64,000 nt of DNA from Variovorax paradoxus_P (GTDB lineage Bacteria > Pseudomonadota > Gammaproteobacteria > Burkholderiales > Burkholderiaceae_C): the NCBI RefSeq assembly GCF_050627025.1, contig NZ_CP192472.1; one strand, written 5' to 3'. Positions 16,834-25,680 of this stretch are shown piece by piece. Made by a program: the position numbers and the translations under genes. The number at the start of each line of letters is the position of its first letter. Position 1 is the first letter of the stretch. Below the pieces are notes generated by a model. That model was not told the DNA's origin, ran no database searches, and saw only the letters and a list, made by a program, of their open reading frames with translations.

Positions 16834-17631
16834 ATGGATCTCCAGCTCCAGGACCGGCACGTTCTCATCACCGGCGGCAGCAAGGGCATTGGCCTGGCCT
16901 GCGCGCTCGGCTTCTTGCGCGAAGGTGCGCGCGTGAGCCTGGTCTCGCGCGACCTGAAGAACCTGGAGCAAGGGCGCAAGACGCTCGTCGAGGCGTTTGC
17001 AGAAGTTGAAGGCCGTGTGTCGGTGCATGCCGCCGACCTCAAGGACCCGGCCGGGGCCGTGGCCGCGCTCGACGCCGCGGAACAGGCTTTCGGGCCCGTC
17101 GACGTGCTGGTCAACTCCGCGGGCGCCGCGCGCCGCACGCCACCCGACGAGTTGAACGCGGCCGCTTGGCACGACGCCATGGACGCCAAGTACTTCACCT
17201 ACATCCACATGATCGATCCGGTGGTCAAGCGGATGGGCCAGCGCGGCCAAGGCGCGATCGTCAATGTGATCGGCCAGGGCGGCAAGGTGGCCAGCCCCGT
17301 CCATATGGCCGGCGGCGCGGCCAATGCGGCGCTCATGCTGGTGAGTGCCGGCATGGCTTCGGCGTATGCGGCCAAGGGCGTGCGGGTGAACGCGGTGAAC
17401 CCCGGCCTCACGCTCACCGAGCGGCTGCAGGAAGGCCTGAAGGCGGATGCAAAGCTGCAAGGAATCGGCAGCGACGAAGCGCTGCAGCGCGCCAAGGCAA
17501 GGCTGCCGCTCGGGCGCATTGCGGCGCCTGAAGAAATTGCCAACGCCGTGGTGTTTCTCGCATCGCCTAGGGCGAGCTACATCACCGGCGCCATCGTGGC
17601 GATGGACGGCGCCGTCACGCCGATGATCTAG
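16834..17631 (+). CDS. SDR-family oxidoreductase lacking the Tyr-xxx-Lys pair
   Basis: A 265-residue Rossmann protein with a clear cofactor site (VLITGGSKGIGLACALGF) and LVNSAGA, RVNAVNPG and AIVAMDGA blocks typical of classical SDRs. At the place of the catalytic YxxxK the sequence reads SPVHMAGGAANAAL: neither Tyr nor Lys is present. Some SDR subgroups with xxxAGGxxNAAL are known in my recollection. It may bind NAD(P) without classical catalysis or use other residues. It overlaps the convergent LysR gene by four bases. Confidence 0.82.
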   Translation: MDLQLQDRHVLITGGSKGIGLACALGFLREGARVSLVSRDLKNLEQGRKTLVEAFAEVEGRVSVHAADLKDPAGAVAALDAAEQAFGPVDVLVNSAGAARRTPPDELNAAAWHDAMDAKYFTYIHMIDPVVKRMGQRGQGAIVNVIGQGGKVASPVHMAGGAANAALMLVSAGMASAYAAKGVRVNAVNPGLTLTERLQEGLKADAKLQGIGSDEALQRAKARLPLGRIAAPEEIANAVVFLASPRASYITGAIVAMDGAVTPMI

Positions 17632-18536
17632 GGCAGCGGCGCCAGCGCGTCGAACTTGGCGGCAAGAAAATCCATCAGCGCCCGCACGCGAGCCGGCACG
17701 AAGCGCCCGCTCGGCAGCAGAGCGTGCAGCGGATAGGGCTCGGTGTCCCACTGGGGCAGCAGGCGCACCAGCGTGCCCTTGCGCAGGTCGTCGCGCACGT
17801 CGAGTGCCGACTTCAACACGATGCCCCGCCCCGCAACGGCCCACTCGCGCGCGAGCGATGCGTCGTCCACGCTGCGGTCGCCCTTTACGCGCACCTCGGT
17901 CCATTGCCCGTTCTGCGCAAAACGCCAGGTGCGGTGGCGGCGCCCGCCGCGATCGAATGTGAGGCAGTTGTGGTGCACCAGGTCTTGCGGGGTCTTGGGC
18001 GCAGCATGGCGCCGCAGGTAGCCGGGCGATGCGGTGAGCAGTGGGTTGGTCAGCGCAAAGGGCCGTGCCACCAGGCGTGAATCGGCCAGCGCACCGTAGC
18101 GCAGTGCCAGGTCGACCTCGTCGCGGGTCACGTCGAGCAACCGGTCGCCGACCGAAAGCGACAACTGCACGCCCGGGTGCAGCGCCAGGAACTCGTCGAA
18201 CCAGGGCAGCAGCGTGCTGCGCGTGAGGTCCGACGGGGCGGCCACGCGCAAGGTGCCGACCAGTTCGCCGCGATCGGCCGTGACCAGCGATTCGCCTTCG
18301 TCCAGCAGCTCGAAGGCGCGAACGGCGTAGTCGAGCAGCGTCTGGCCCTGCGACGTCAGGCGCATGGCGCGGGTCGATCGCTCGAACAGCCGCGCGCCGA
18401 GCTGCGTTTCCAGCCGCTTGAGCGTTGCGCTGGCGGCGGCGGGAGTCATGCCCAGTGCATGGGCCGCCGCCGTCAACGTGCCGCCGCGCGCGGTTTGCAC
18501 CAGCACTTGCAGGTCTGACAGATTTTCAATTTTCAT
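17628..18536 (-). CDS. LysR-family transcriptional regulator
   Basis: A 302-residue regulator with an N-terminal winged helix (LQVLVQTARGGTLTAAAHALGMTPAAASATLKRLETQLGARLF, residues 9-51) and a periplasmic-binding-like effector domain. Its start codon lies in one copy of a 14-base direct repeat, and a second copy lies in the gap to the divergent alcohol dehydrogenase gene, which is its likely target. Confidence 0.92.
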   Translation of the reverse strand: MKIENLSDLQVLVQTARGGTLTAAAHALGMTPAAASATLKRLETQLGARLFERSTRAMRLTSQGQTLLDYAVRAFELLDEGESLVTADRGELVGTLRVAAPSDLTRSTLLPWFDEFLALHPGVQLSLSVGDRLLDVTRDEVDLALRYGALADSRLVARPFALTNPLLTASPGYLRRHAAPKTPQDLVHHNCLTFDRGGRRHRTWRFAQNGQWTEVRVKGDRSVDDASLAREWAVAGRGIVLKSALDVRDDLRKGTLVRLLPQWDTEPYPLHALLPSGRFVPARVRALMDFLAAKFDALAPLP

Positions 18537-18580
18537 TTGAAGGTGTTGCTTCGGACGCCGGTCTTATCAATTTTCATTTG
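18526..18580. promoter_or_regulatory. 14-base direct repeat in the LysR/alcohol-dehydrogenase gap
   Basis: TCAATTTTCATTTG occurs at 18526-18539 and again at 18567-18580, exactly 41 bases apart, about four helical turns. The first copy covers the LysR start codon on the minus strand. The identical AT-rich words stand out in GC-rich surroundings and may be LysR binding sites. A duplication relic is the alternative. Confidence 0.55.
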
Positions 18581-18622
18581 CCATCCTACAGTCGAGCCAT
18601 CGTTCAAGAAAGGTCCTTCGAC

Positions 18623-19633
18623 ATGAAAGCCATCGGTTACTACCAGTCCCTCCCCATCGACAACCCCGAGTCGTTGCAGGACATCGAATTGCCCGCGCCC
18701 GCGGTCGGCCCGCGCGACCTGCTGGTGCGCGTCAAGGCCGTCTCGGTCAATCCGGTCGACACCAAGGTGCGCAAGAACATGGCGCCCGAAGCCGGCCAGG
18801 CCAAAGTGCTGGGCTGGGACGCCGCGGGCACGGTCGAGGCGGTCGGCGCCGGCGTGCAGAACTTCAAGGTCGGCGACCGCGTGTACTACGCCGGTTCGAT
18901 CATCCGGCCCGGTGCCAATTCGGAACTGCACGCGGTCGACGAGCGCATTGCGGCCCTCGCACCCAAGAGCCTCGACGACGCGCAGGCTGCCGCGTTGCCG
19001 CTGACCACCATCACCGCGTACGAGTTGCTGTTCGACCGCCTCAAGGTGCCGAAAGGCGGCGGCGCGGGACAGACCTTGCTGATTACCGGCGGTGCCGGCG
19101 GCGTGGGCTCCATCCTCATTCAGCTGGCGCGCCAGCTCACGCAACTGCGCGTGGTAGCCACCGCTTCGCGAGCCGAAACGCGGGCATGGTGCCTGGCGCT
19201 GGGCGCGCATGCGGTCATCGACCATTCGAAGCCGCTCGCGGCCGAGCTCAAGGCAGCGGGTATCGGCGAGGTCGACATGGTCGCAAGCCTCACGCAGACG
19301 GGCCAGCACTACGCGCAGATCATCGAAAGCCTCAAGCCCCAGGGCCAACTGGCGGTGATCGACGACCTGCCGACGCTCGACGCGATGCCGCTCAAGACCA
19401 AGTGCATCTCGCTGCACTGGGAAATGATGTTTGCACGCTCGCGCTTCGAAACGCCGGACATCGCCGAGCAGGGCGCGCTGCTGGCCGAAGTGGCCGCGCT
19501 GGTCGACGCGGGCCGCATTCGCACCACGGCGAATGCAAGTTTTGGCACCATCAATGCGGCCAATCTCCGCAAGGCGCACGCGCTGATCGAGAGCGGCACC
19601 GCGCAGGGCAAGGTGGTGCTCGCGGGCTTCTGA
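18623..19633 (+). CDS. Zinc-type alcohol dehydrogenase / quinone oxidoreductase family protein
   Basis: A 336-residue MDR-superfamily enzyme. The N-terminal GroES-like domain contains VSVNPVDTKVR and VLGWDAAGTVEAVG. The NADPH site is TLLITGGAGGVGSILIQLARQ (about residues 152-172). The structural and catalytic zinc cysteines of true alcohol dehydrogenases are missing, so it is more like zeta-crystallin-type quinone or enone reductases. ATG 18623 follows GAAAGG. Divergent from the LysR gene. Confidence 0.88.
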   Translation: MKAIGYYQSLPIDNPESLQDIELPAPAVGPRDLLVRVKAVSVNPVDTKVRKNMAPEAGQAKVLGWDAAGTVEAVGAGVQNFKVGDRVYYAGSIIRPGANSELHAVDERIAALAPKSLDDAQAAALPLTTITAYELLFDRLKVPKGGGAGQTLLITGGAGGVGSILIQLARQLTQLRVVATASRAETRAWCLALGAHAVIDHSKPLAAELKAAGIGEVDMVASLTQTGQHYAQIIESLKPQGQLAVIDDLPTLDAMPLKTKCISLHWEMMFARSRFETPDIAEQGALLAEVAALVDAGRIRTTANASFGTINAANLRKAHALIESGTAQGKVVLAGF

Positions 19634-19648
19634 GCCCTTTCGGGCTTT
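19633..19648 (+). terminator. Short hairpin terminator
   Basis: AGCCCTTTCGGGCTTT directly follows the stop codon of the alcohol dehydrogenase: a five-base stem with a small loop and a short T run. It is weak, and the downstream acetyltransferase begins only 17 bases later, so termination may be partial. Confidence 0.5.
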
Positions 19649-19664
19649 GCGCAAAATCGGCCGT

Positions 19665-20240
19665 ATGGCCGACAAAATCACCCAGCCCCTGATCGAGTTC
19701 GAAACCCCGCGCCTTCGGTTGCGGCAGTGGCGCGAGAGCGATCTCGCGCCCTTTGCTGCGCTCGCAGCCGACCCGGAAGTCATGGCGTTTCTCCTGCCGC
19801 TACCCACACGTGCCGACTGCGATGCGCTGGCCGGGCGCCTGAAGGCTCGCATCGACGAGAACGGCTGGGGCTTCTGGGCGGTCGAGCACAAGGAGTCCGG
19901 CGAATTTGCAGGCTTCACGGGCCTGAACGTGCCCCTGGCCACCCTGCCCTTTTCACCCTGCGTGGAAATCGGGTGGCGCTTGGCCAGAAAGTGGTGGGGC
20001 CAGGGCTTGGCGAGCGAGGCTGCGAGCGGCGCACTTCAAGTCGGTTTCGAAAGGCTCGGCTTCGACGAGATCGTGGCGTTCACCGCCGTCGGCAACCTTC
20101 GTTCGGCGGCCGTGATGGAACGGATCGGCATGCAGGAAGACGCGGCCGGCGCATTCGACCACCCTGCGGTGCCCGAGGGACACCCGCTGCGACGGCATCG
20201 GCTCTACCGAATCGGCCGCGCTTCGCAACCACGACGGTGA
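19665..20240 (+). CDS. GNAT-family N-acetyltransferase (RimJ/RimL type)
   Basis: A 191-residue acetyl-CoA-dependent transferase. It begins with the typical FETPRLRLRQWRESDLAPFAAL, and contains VEIGWRLARKWWGQGLASEAASGAL, the acetyl-CoA loop Q/R-x-x-G-x-G/A region, and AFTAVGNLRSAAVMERIGM. These fit the RimJ/RimL group acting on proteins or small amines. ATG 19665 is preferred over a TTG six codons upstream because homology begins just after it. Confidence 0.87.
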   Translation: MADKITQPLIEFETPRLRLRQWRESDLAPFAALAADPEVMAFLLPLPTRADCDALAGRLKARIDENGWGFWAVEHKESGEFAGFTGLNVPLATLPFSPCVEIGWRLARKWWGQGLASEAASGALQVGFERLGFDEIVAFTAVGNLRSAAVMERIGMQEDAAGAFDHPAVPEGHPLRRHRLYRIGRASQPRR

Positions 20241-20263
20241 GCGCGAACGGCACCCGCGGCTAG

Positions 20264-21631
20264 CTACTTCGCAGCCGACACGCGCCAGACCACGTTGCCC
20301 ACGTCGTCGGCCACCAGCAGCGCGCCGCTCTTGTCGAGCGCCACGCCCACGGGCCGGCCTTGCGCCTTCTCGTCGGCAGAAAGAAACCCGGTAAGCACAT
20401 CGACCGGAGGCCCGCTCGGCTTGCCGCCGGTGAAGGGCACGAACACCACCTTGTAGCCCGACTTCGGCTTGCGGTTCCATGAACCGTGCTCGCCAATGAA
20501 GGCGCCGCTTGCAAACTGGGGCGGCATTCCCCGCCCGTCCGAAAAGACCAGCCCGAGCGGCGCCACATGCGAGCCCAGCGCGTAGTCGGGTGCCACTGAC
20601 TTGGCGACCATTTCGGGGTTCGGCGGCGTCACGCGCGCATCCACGTGGCCGCCGTAGTAGCTCCAGGGCCAGCCGTAGAACGCGCCGTCCTTTACCGAAG
20701 TCAGGTAGTCGGGCACCAGGTCGCTGCCGATCTCGTCGCGCTCGTTGACCACGGTCCACAGCGCTTTGGTTTCGGGGTGCCAGGCCAGGCCGTTGGGGTT
20801 GCGCAGGCCGCTCGCAAACAAGCGCTTCTCGCCGCTTTTCACGTCCACTTCCCAGATGGCGGCGCGCCCTTCTTCGGCCGCGAGCCCGTTCTCGCCGATA
20901 TTGCTGTTGGAGCCGACCGTGACGTAGAGCTTGGTGCCCTCGGCATTGGCAATCACGTTCTTGGTCCAGTGATGGTTGATGCCTGCGGGCAGCGGCGTCA
21001 CCACCGTGGGCGCGGCGCTGGCCGAGGTCTGGCCCTCGGTGTAGGGCACCTTGACGAGCGCATCCGCATTGGCGATGAAAAGCTCGTTGCCCACCAGCAC
21101 CATGCCGAACGGCGAGCTCAGGTTCGACAGGAACACCTGCTTCACTTCGGCCGTGCCGTCGCCGTCAGCATCGCGCAGCAGCGTGATGCGGTTGGGGCTC
21201 GGCACGCCGGCGCCGGCGCGGCTCATGACCTTCTCCATGACCCATTTGCGGACCTTGGCCACCGGGCCGCTGCCGCCGTCGGTGCTGCCTTCGGGCTTGG
21301 GCGGCTTGTTGCTCTCGGCCACCAGCACGTCGCCATTGGGCAGGGTGTACACCCAGCGCGGATGGTCGAGCCCACGCGCAAGCGCCTGCACGCGCAAGCC
21401 CCCGGCGGGCTTGGGAGCGGCGGCATCGGCCCAGCCGACCGCGGTGGCCACGTTCACGGTGGGAACCAGCGTCTTGTTGGGCTCGGCCAGCTGCGGGCGA
21501 GGCCCGGTCGTTGCTTCGGGCGCGATCTTGGCGGCTTCGCCACACCCGGCCAGCGCCAGCGCGGCGGCTACCGCGGCGGTGACGGTGGCCATGGAGGCCA
21601 GCGAGGAAACGGTGATGCGAGGAACCTTCAT
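20264..21631 (-). CDS. PQQ-dependent sugar dehydrogenase / sorbosone dehydrogenase-like lipoprotein
   Basis: A 455-residue exported protein with a signal ending in LALAGCG, so lipidation at the cysteine near residue 25 is expected. The body is a beta-propeller of the soluble glucose/sorbosone dehydrogenase family: LARGLDHPRWVYTLPNGDVLVAES, SSPFGMVLVGNELFIANADALVKVPY, NIGENG, ASGLRNPNGLAWHPET and the WPWSYYGGHVD segment. It probably oxidises sugars or aldehydes in the periplasm using PQQ. A strong AAGGAGAG precedes the ATG at 21631. Confidence 0.87.
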   Translation of the reverse strand: MKVPRITVSSLASMATVTAAVAAALALAGCGEAAKIAPEATTGPRPQLAEPNKTLVPTVNVATAVGWADAAAPKPAGGLRVQALARGLDHPRWVYTLPNGDVLVAESNKPPKPEGSTDGGSGPVAKVRKWVMEKVMSRAGAGVPSPNRITLLRDADGDGTAEVKQVFLSNLSSPFGMVLVGNELFIANADALVKVPYTEGQTSASAAPTVVTPLPAGINHHWTKNVIANAEGTKLYVTVGSNSNIGENGLAAEEGRAAIWEVDVKSGEKRLFASGLRNPNGLAWHPETKALWTVVNERDEIGSDLVPDYLTSVKDGAFYGWPWSYYGGHVDARVTPPNPEMVAKSVAPDYALGSHVAPLGLVFSDGRGMPPQFASGAFIGEHGSWNRKPKSGYKVVFVPFTGGKPSGPPVDVLTGFLSADEKAQGRPVGVALDKSGALLVADDVGNVVWRVSAAK

Positions 21632-21765
21632 TCGCTCTCCTTGGTTGTTGCGGCAAGCGGGCCGCATCTCGCAAATCATGCGAACGGCGCCCGCATGCAC
21701 TGTCGGTCGTGGGCGCTTTTTGGCGTGGGCGCACCTCATTCACGCATCGCCGCTACCATCGCCGC

Positions 21766-22515
21766 ATGACCGACGACCTGTTCCGCGCCGACGCGTACCT
21801 GCGCGCCTGCGAAGCCCGCATCCTGCGCATCGACGACTCCGGCATCGTGCTGGACCGCACCGTGTTCTATCCGCTTGGCGGCGGGCAGGCCGGCGACACG
21901 GGCGTGCTGGCGCTGGCGGACGGACGCGAGGTGGTCATTGCCGACACCCGCAAGGCCAAGAATGAAGACGGCCAGCCGACGAGCGAATTCGTTCACGTGC
22001 CCGCCTCCGAGCAGGCCGAATTGCTGGCCGCGCTGAAGCCGGGCGACACCGTAACGGCACGCCTCGACTGGGAGCGCCGCCACCGGCTGATGCGCTTTCA
22101 CACGGCGAGCCATCTGCTGTGCCACCTGGTGCCCGTGCCGGTGAACGGCTGCTCGATCACGCCCGACTACGCGCGCATCGACTTCCACATGACCGACCCG
22201 CTCGACAAGGAAGCGCTGACCGCCGGCCTCGCCCGGCTGGTGGAAGCGGCCCATCCGCTGACCGTGGGCGCCATTACCGACGAAGAGCTCGACGCCAACC
22301 CGGCGCTGGTGAAAAGCATGAGCGTGCAGCCGCCGCGCGGCACGGGTACGGTGCGCACCATTCGCATCGGCGGCGAAGGCGAGGCACAGATCGACTTTCA
22401 GCCCTGCGGCGGCACACATGTTGCAAATACTGCCGAGATTGGCGCGGTGATGGTCACCAAGATCGAGAAAAAGAGCGCCAACAGCCGCCGCGTGGTGCTG
22501 GGCTGGGCTGCTTGA
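21766..22515 (+). CDS. Alanyl-tRNA editing protein (AlaX type)
   Basis: A free-standing editing domain of 249 residues that should hydrolyse mischarged Ser- or Gly-tRNA(Ala). It has FYPLGGGQAGDTG near residue 35, the zinc motif FHTASHLL (HxxxH near residue 112) and QPCGGTHVANTAEIG (CxxxH near residue 214), all as in the AlaRS editing domain. The length suits AlaX-M/L. It lies alone between two unrelated units. Confidence 0.92.
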   Translation: MTDDLFRADAYLRACEARILRIDDSGIVLDRTVFYPLGGGQAGDTGVLALADGREVVIADTRKAKNEDGQPTSEFVHVPASEQAELLAALKPGDTVTARLDWERRHRLMRFHTASHLLCHLVPVPVNGCSITPDYARIDFHMTDPLDKEALTAGLARLVEAAHPLTVGAITDEELDANPALVKSMSVQPPRGTGTVRTIRIGGEGEAQIDFQPCGGTHVANTAEIGAVMVTKIEKKSANSRRVVLGWAA

Positions 22516-22567
22516 GCCCCCGAAACGCCCGGAACTTCGCACCGCCCGCCTGCTCCGACTGATCGGC

Positions 22568-24790
22568 ATGATCCTCTCCCGCATTCATTTAGCTACGTTT
22601 CTGGTAGCAACCGCCGCAGCCTGCATGCCGGCTGCCGCGCAATTGGCATCCAAGCCAGGGGCTGTCGTCACCACCCCCCACGTGCGCGCCGAACTGGTTG
22701 CACATGCGCCCAACGGCGTTTCGCCCGGCGCCCCGGTCTGGGTCGGTCTGCAGATCACCCACCAGCCCGAGTGGCACACCTACTGGAAGAACGCCGGCGA
22801 TTCCGGCTTGCCGACGGAGCTGAACTGGACGCTCCCGCCGGGCGTGGCCGCCGGCGAGATCGCATGGCCCGTGCCGAAGAAGATCCCCATCGGCAACCTC
22901 GCCAACTACGGCTACGAGAACACGGTGCTGCTGCCGGTGCCGCTCGAGGTGTCGAGCAATTTCAAGCCTCCGCTGGCGCTGGGCACGGGCGCTTCGGGGC
23001 TGGACATACGGCTCAAGGCCACCTGGCTGGTGTGCCGCAAGGAATGCATTCCCGAAGAAGGCGAGTTCACCCTGGCCCTGCCGCTGCAGGGCTCGACCGC
23101 GCTGCACAAGGCAGACTTCGATGCCGCCCAGGCCGCACAGCCGCAGCCGCTCGAAAAGCCGGGCGTCGTTGAAGTCAGCGGCAACAACCTGCAGGTGCGG
23201 CTCGAAGGCCTGCCCGCAGCGGTTCAGGGCAAGACCCTCGGCTTCTTTCTCGAAACACCCGAGGTGATCCGCACCGCGGCCGTGTCGGGCAAGGACTGGA
23301 CGCAAAGCTGGCAAGGCAGTACCTGGACCGCCACGCTGCCGCTGGCAGACCAGCGCAGCGCCAGCCCTACGGCCTTGCCGCTGGTGGTCGCCCTGGCAGA
23401 GGCCGACCGGCAGCCGGGCCAGCCGGTGGCCTGGCGTACCGAGGCGCCGGTGAGCGGTACCTGGCCGACCGCCGCGCCGCGCGCCGAGGTTTCGCCCGCG
23501 CTGCAAGCCGCGCTCTCGGCCAACGCCGCAAACGTTGCAAATGCGGCTGCCTCGGCCCCGCCCACGGACCTGCCGCCCCAGCCCGCGGGCGCTTTCATCG
23601 TCGCGCTGCTTGGCGCCGTGCTCGGCGGCCTGCTGCTCAACCTCATGCCCTGCGTGTTCCCGATCCTGGCCATCAAGGTGCTGGGCTTCGCGCGCCAGGC
23701 GGGCAACCGCAGCGCGCAGCGCGCGGCGGGGTTGGCGTACACGGGGGGCGTGATGCTCTCCTTTCTCGCGCTGGGCGGCGCGATGCTCGCCCTGCGTGCG
23801 GCAGGTGCCCAACTCGGCTGGGGCTTTCAGCTGCAATCGCCTGCCGTGGTGGCCGCCCTGGCGGCGCTGTTCACGCTCATCGGTCTCAACCTGGTGGGGC
23901 TTTTCGAATTCGGCCGCGCGGCACCGGTGTCGGTGTGTTCCGCCCAGGCCAAGCACCCGATTGCCAACGACTTTCTCTCGGGCGTGCTGGCCGTGGTCAT
24001 CGCTTCGCCGTGCACCGCGCCGTTCATGGGCGTTTCGCTCGGCTTTGCCATCGGCCTCCCCGCCGGGCAGGCCCTGCTGCTGTTCGCGGCGCTGGGCCTG
24101 GGCCTGGCGCTGCCCTACCTGGTGGCGGGCTTCGTTCCGGCCATTGCCCGGCTGCTGCCCAAGCCCGGCCCCTGGATGAACACACTGCGCCGGCTGCTGG
24201 CGTTTCCGATGTTCGCGACGGTGGCCTGGCTGGTCTGGGTGCTGGGGCAGCAAAGCGGCATCGACGGCGCAGGCACGCTGCTCGCGCTGCTGGTATGCAT
24301 GGCCGCCATCGTCTGGGCGCTGACGCTGCGCGGCCGCACGCGGCTGGTCATTGCCACGGTGCTGGTCGCCTTTACTGCGGTGCTCACCGCGGCCATTGGT
24401 CGCAACGTGCTGCAAACGGTAGAGCCGGCCAGGCTGGCATCGAGCGCGGGGCAACGCTGGCAGCCCTGGTCTGCCGAACGCGTGGCCGAGCTCACGGGTG
24501 CGGGCCAGCCGGTGTTCATCGACTTTACGGCCGCATGGTGCGTGACCTGCCAATACAACAAGAAGGCCACCCTTGCAGACGCCGAGGTGCTGGCCGATTT
24601 CGACAGCAAGAAGGTCGCGATGCTGCGCGCCGACTGGACGCGCCGCGACCCTGCCATTACCGCCGCGCTGACTTCGCTCGGACGCAGCGGCGTGCCGCTC
24701 TATGTGCTGCAGGCGCCCGGCAAGGCGCCTGTCGTCCTGACCGAGATTCTGGGCAAGGACGAGGTTCGCGCGGCGCTGTCGGCACTTTGA
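22568..24790 (+). CDS. DsbD/ScsB-like thiol:disulfide interchange protein
   Basis: A 740-residue inner-membrane electron carrier from cytosolic thioredoxin to periplasmic thiols. A signal (1-25) leads into a periplasmic domain (about 30-300) with the cysteine pair in LVCRKECIPEEGEF. A membrane block of about eight helices follows (about 340-620) with the cysteines in LMPCVFPILAIKVLGF and IASPCTAPFMG. The C-terminal thioredoxin domain has AAWCVTCQYNKK near residue 655. The layout fits DsbD, but the alpha-domain cysteine motif is more ScsB-like. It is followed by a periplasmic redoxin that may be its client. Confidence 0.9.
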   Translation: MILSRIHLATFLVATAAACMPAAAQLASKPGAVVTTPHVRAELVAHAPNGVSPGAPVWVGLQITHQPEWHTYWKNAGDSGLPTELNWTLPPGVAAGEIAWPVPKKIPIGNLANYGYENTVLLPVPLEVSSNFKPPLALGTGASGLDIRLKATWLVCRKECIPEEGEFTLALPLQGSTALHKADFDAAQAAQPQPLEKPGVVEVSGNNLQVRLEGLPAAVQGKTLGFFLETPEVIRTAAVSGKDWTQSWQGSTWTATLPLADQRSASPTALPLVVALAEADRQPGQPVAWRTEAPVSGTWPTAAPRAEVSPALQAALSANAANVANAAASAPPTDLPPQPAGAFIVALLGAVLGGLLLNLMPCVFPILAIKVLGFARQAGNRSAQRAAGLAYTGGVMLSFLALGGAMLALRAAGAQLGWGFQLQSPAVVAALAALFTLIGLNLVGLFEFGRAAPVSVCSAQAKHPIANDFLSGVLAVVIASPCTAPFMGVSLGFAIGLPAGQALLLFAALGLGLALPYLVAGFVPAIARLLPKPGPWMNTLRRLLAFPMFATVAWLVWVLGQQSGIDGAGTLLALLVCMAAIVWALTLRGRTRLVIATVLVAFTAVLTAAIGRNVLQTVEPARLASSAGQRWQPWSAERVAELTGAGQPVFIDFTAAWCVTCQYNKKATLADAEVLADFDSKKVAMLRADWTRRDPAITAALTSLGRSGVPLYVLQAPGKAPVVLTEILGKDEVRAALSAL

Positions 24791-24884
24791 CCACCAGCGT
24801 GACATGGGTTGTCACATGCACTTTAGAAAAGCGGCCTAAGCTGTCGCCGTTGTTTGTTTTTTTATTCTGGAGTTCAAGCTGGCC

Positions 24885-25577
24885 ATGTCACTTTCGCCAT
24901 CGTCCGACTCGCGTTCCATCCGTGCCGCGCGCCACGCCCGCGCCGCCCTCTCCCGTGCCTCGCGACGCGCCGTCGTGGCGGCAGCCGTGGCGCTCGGCGC
25001 CAGCTTCCTGATGGGCAACAACGCCTTTGCAGCGCCCGCCGTGGGCCAGCAGGCGCCCGACTTCGTTGCCGTGGACACCAGCGGCGCCAAGCACAAGCTC
25101 TCCGACTTTGCCGGCAAGTTCGTGGTGCTCGAGTGGACCAACCCGGGCTGCCCGTTCGTGCGCAAGCACTACAACAGCGGCAACATGCCCGCCACGCAAA
25201 AATCCGCCACGGCCCAGGGCGTGGTGTGGCTGTCGGTCAACTCCACCGAGCGCGCAGCCAGCGACTACCTGCAGCCCGCCGCACTCGACGCATGGATGAA
25301 GTCGCAAAAGGCCTCGCCCACCGCGGTGCTGATGGACGAAGACGGTGTCATCGGCCAGGCCTACGGCGCGCGCACCACGCCGCACATCTTCATCATCGAC
25401 CCCAAGGGTGTGCTGGTGTACGCGGGCGGCGTCGACAGCATTGCGTCGGCCCGGCCCGACGACATCAAGACCGCGACCAACTACGTGAACCAGGCGCTGG
25501 GCGAGGCCTTCGGCGGCAAGCCGATTTCCGCAGCCTCGACGCGGCCCTACGGCTGTTCGGTGAAGTACAAGACCTGA
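24885..25577 (+). CDS. Periplasmic thioredoxin-fold/redoxin protein
   Basis: A 230-residue exported protein. The N-terminus is arginine-rich followed by a hydrophobic stretch ending at NAFAAPA, consistent with a Sec or Tat-like signal. The redoxin domain has QQAPDFVAVDTSGAKHKLSDFAGK, then EWTNPGCPFVRKHY, and TPHIFIIDPKGVLVYAGGVD. Only one cysteine is present at the usual CxxC site (GCPFVRK), so it is more peroxiredoxin-like than a thioredoxin reductant. A further cysteine is near the C-terminus (YGCSVKY). It starts 94 bases after the DsbD-like gene. Confidence 0.82.
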   Translation: MSLSPSSDSRSIRAARHARAALSRASRRAVVAAAVALGASFLMGNNAFAAPAVGQQAPDFVAVDTSGAKHKLSDFAGKFVVLEWTNPGCPFVRKHYNSGNMPATQKSATAQGVVWLSVNSTERAASDYLQPAALDAWMKSQKASPTAVLMDEDGVIGQAYGARTTPHIFIIDPKGVLVYAGGVDSIASARPDDIKTATNYVNQALGEAFGGKPISAASTRPYGCSVKYKT

Positions 25578-25680
25578 AGAAAAAGCCAGGAATGACAGCT
25601 ACCTGACTGCGGTGGTCAGGCAGCGGTCGGGAACCCCGGCCTACCCTTGGACGAACTACATCGCCCAAGGGGACAACGAG

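Noticed and set aside
22589..24805. A 738-codon minus-strand frame opposite the DsbD-like gene
   Set aside because: Antisense to a membrane protein with clear cysteine motifs; its composition is typical of a shadow frame.
24800..24884. GTGACAnnnnnTGTCAC-like hairpin after the DsbD-like gene as a terminator
   Set aside because: The stem is short (GTGACA / TGTCAC around 24799-24815) and no T run follows it directly, so I did not list it as a terminator.
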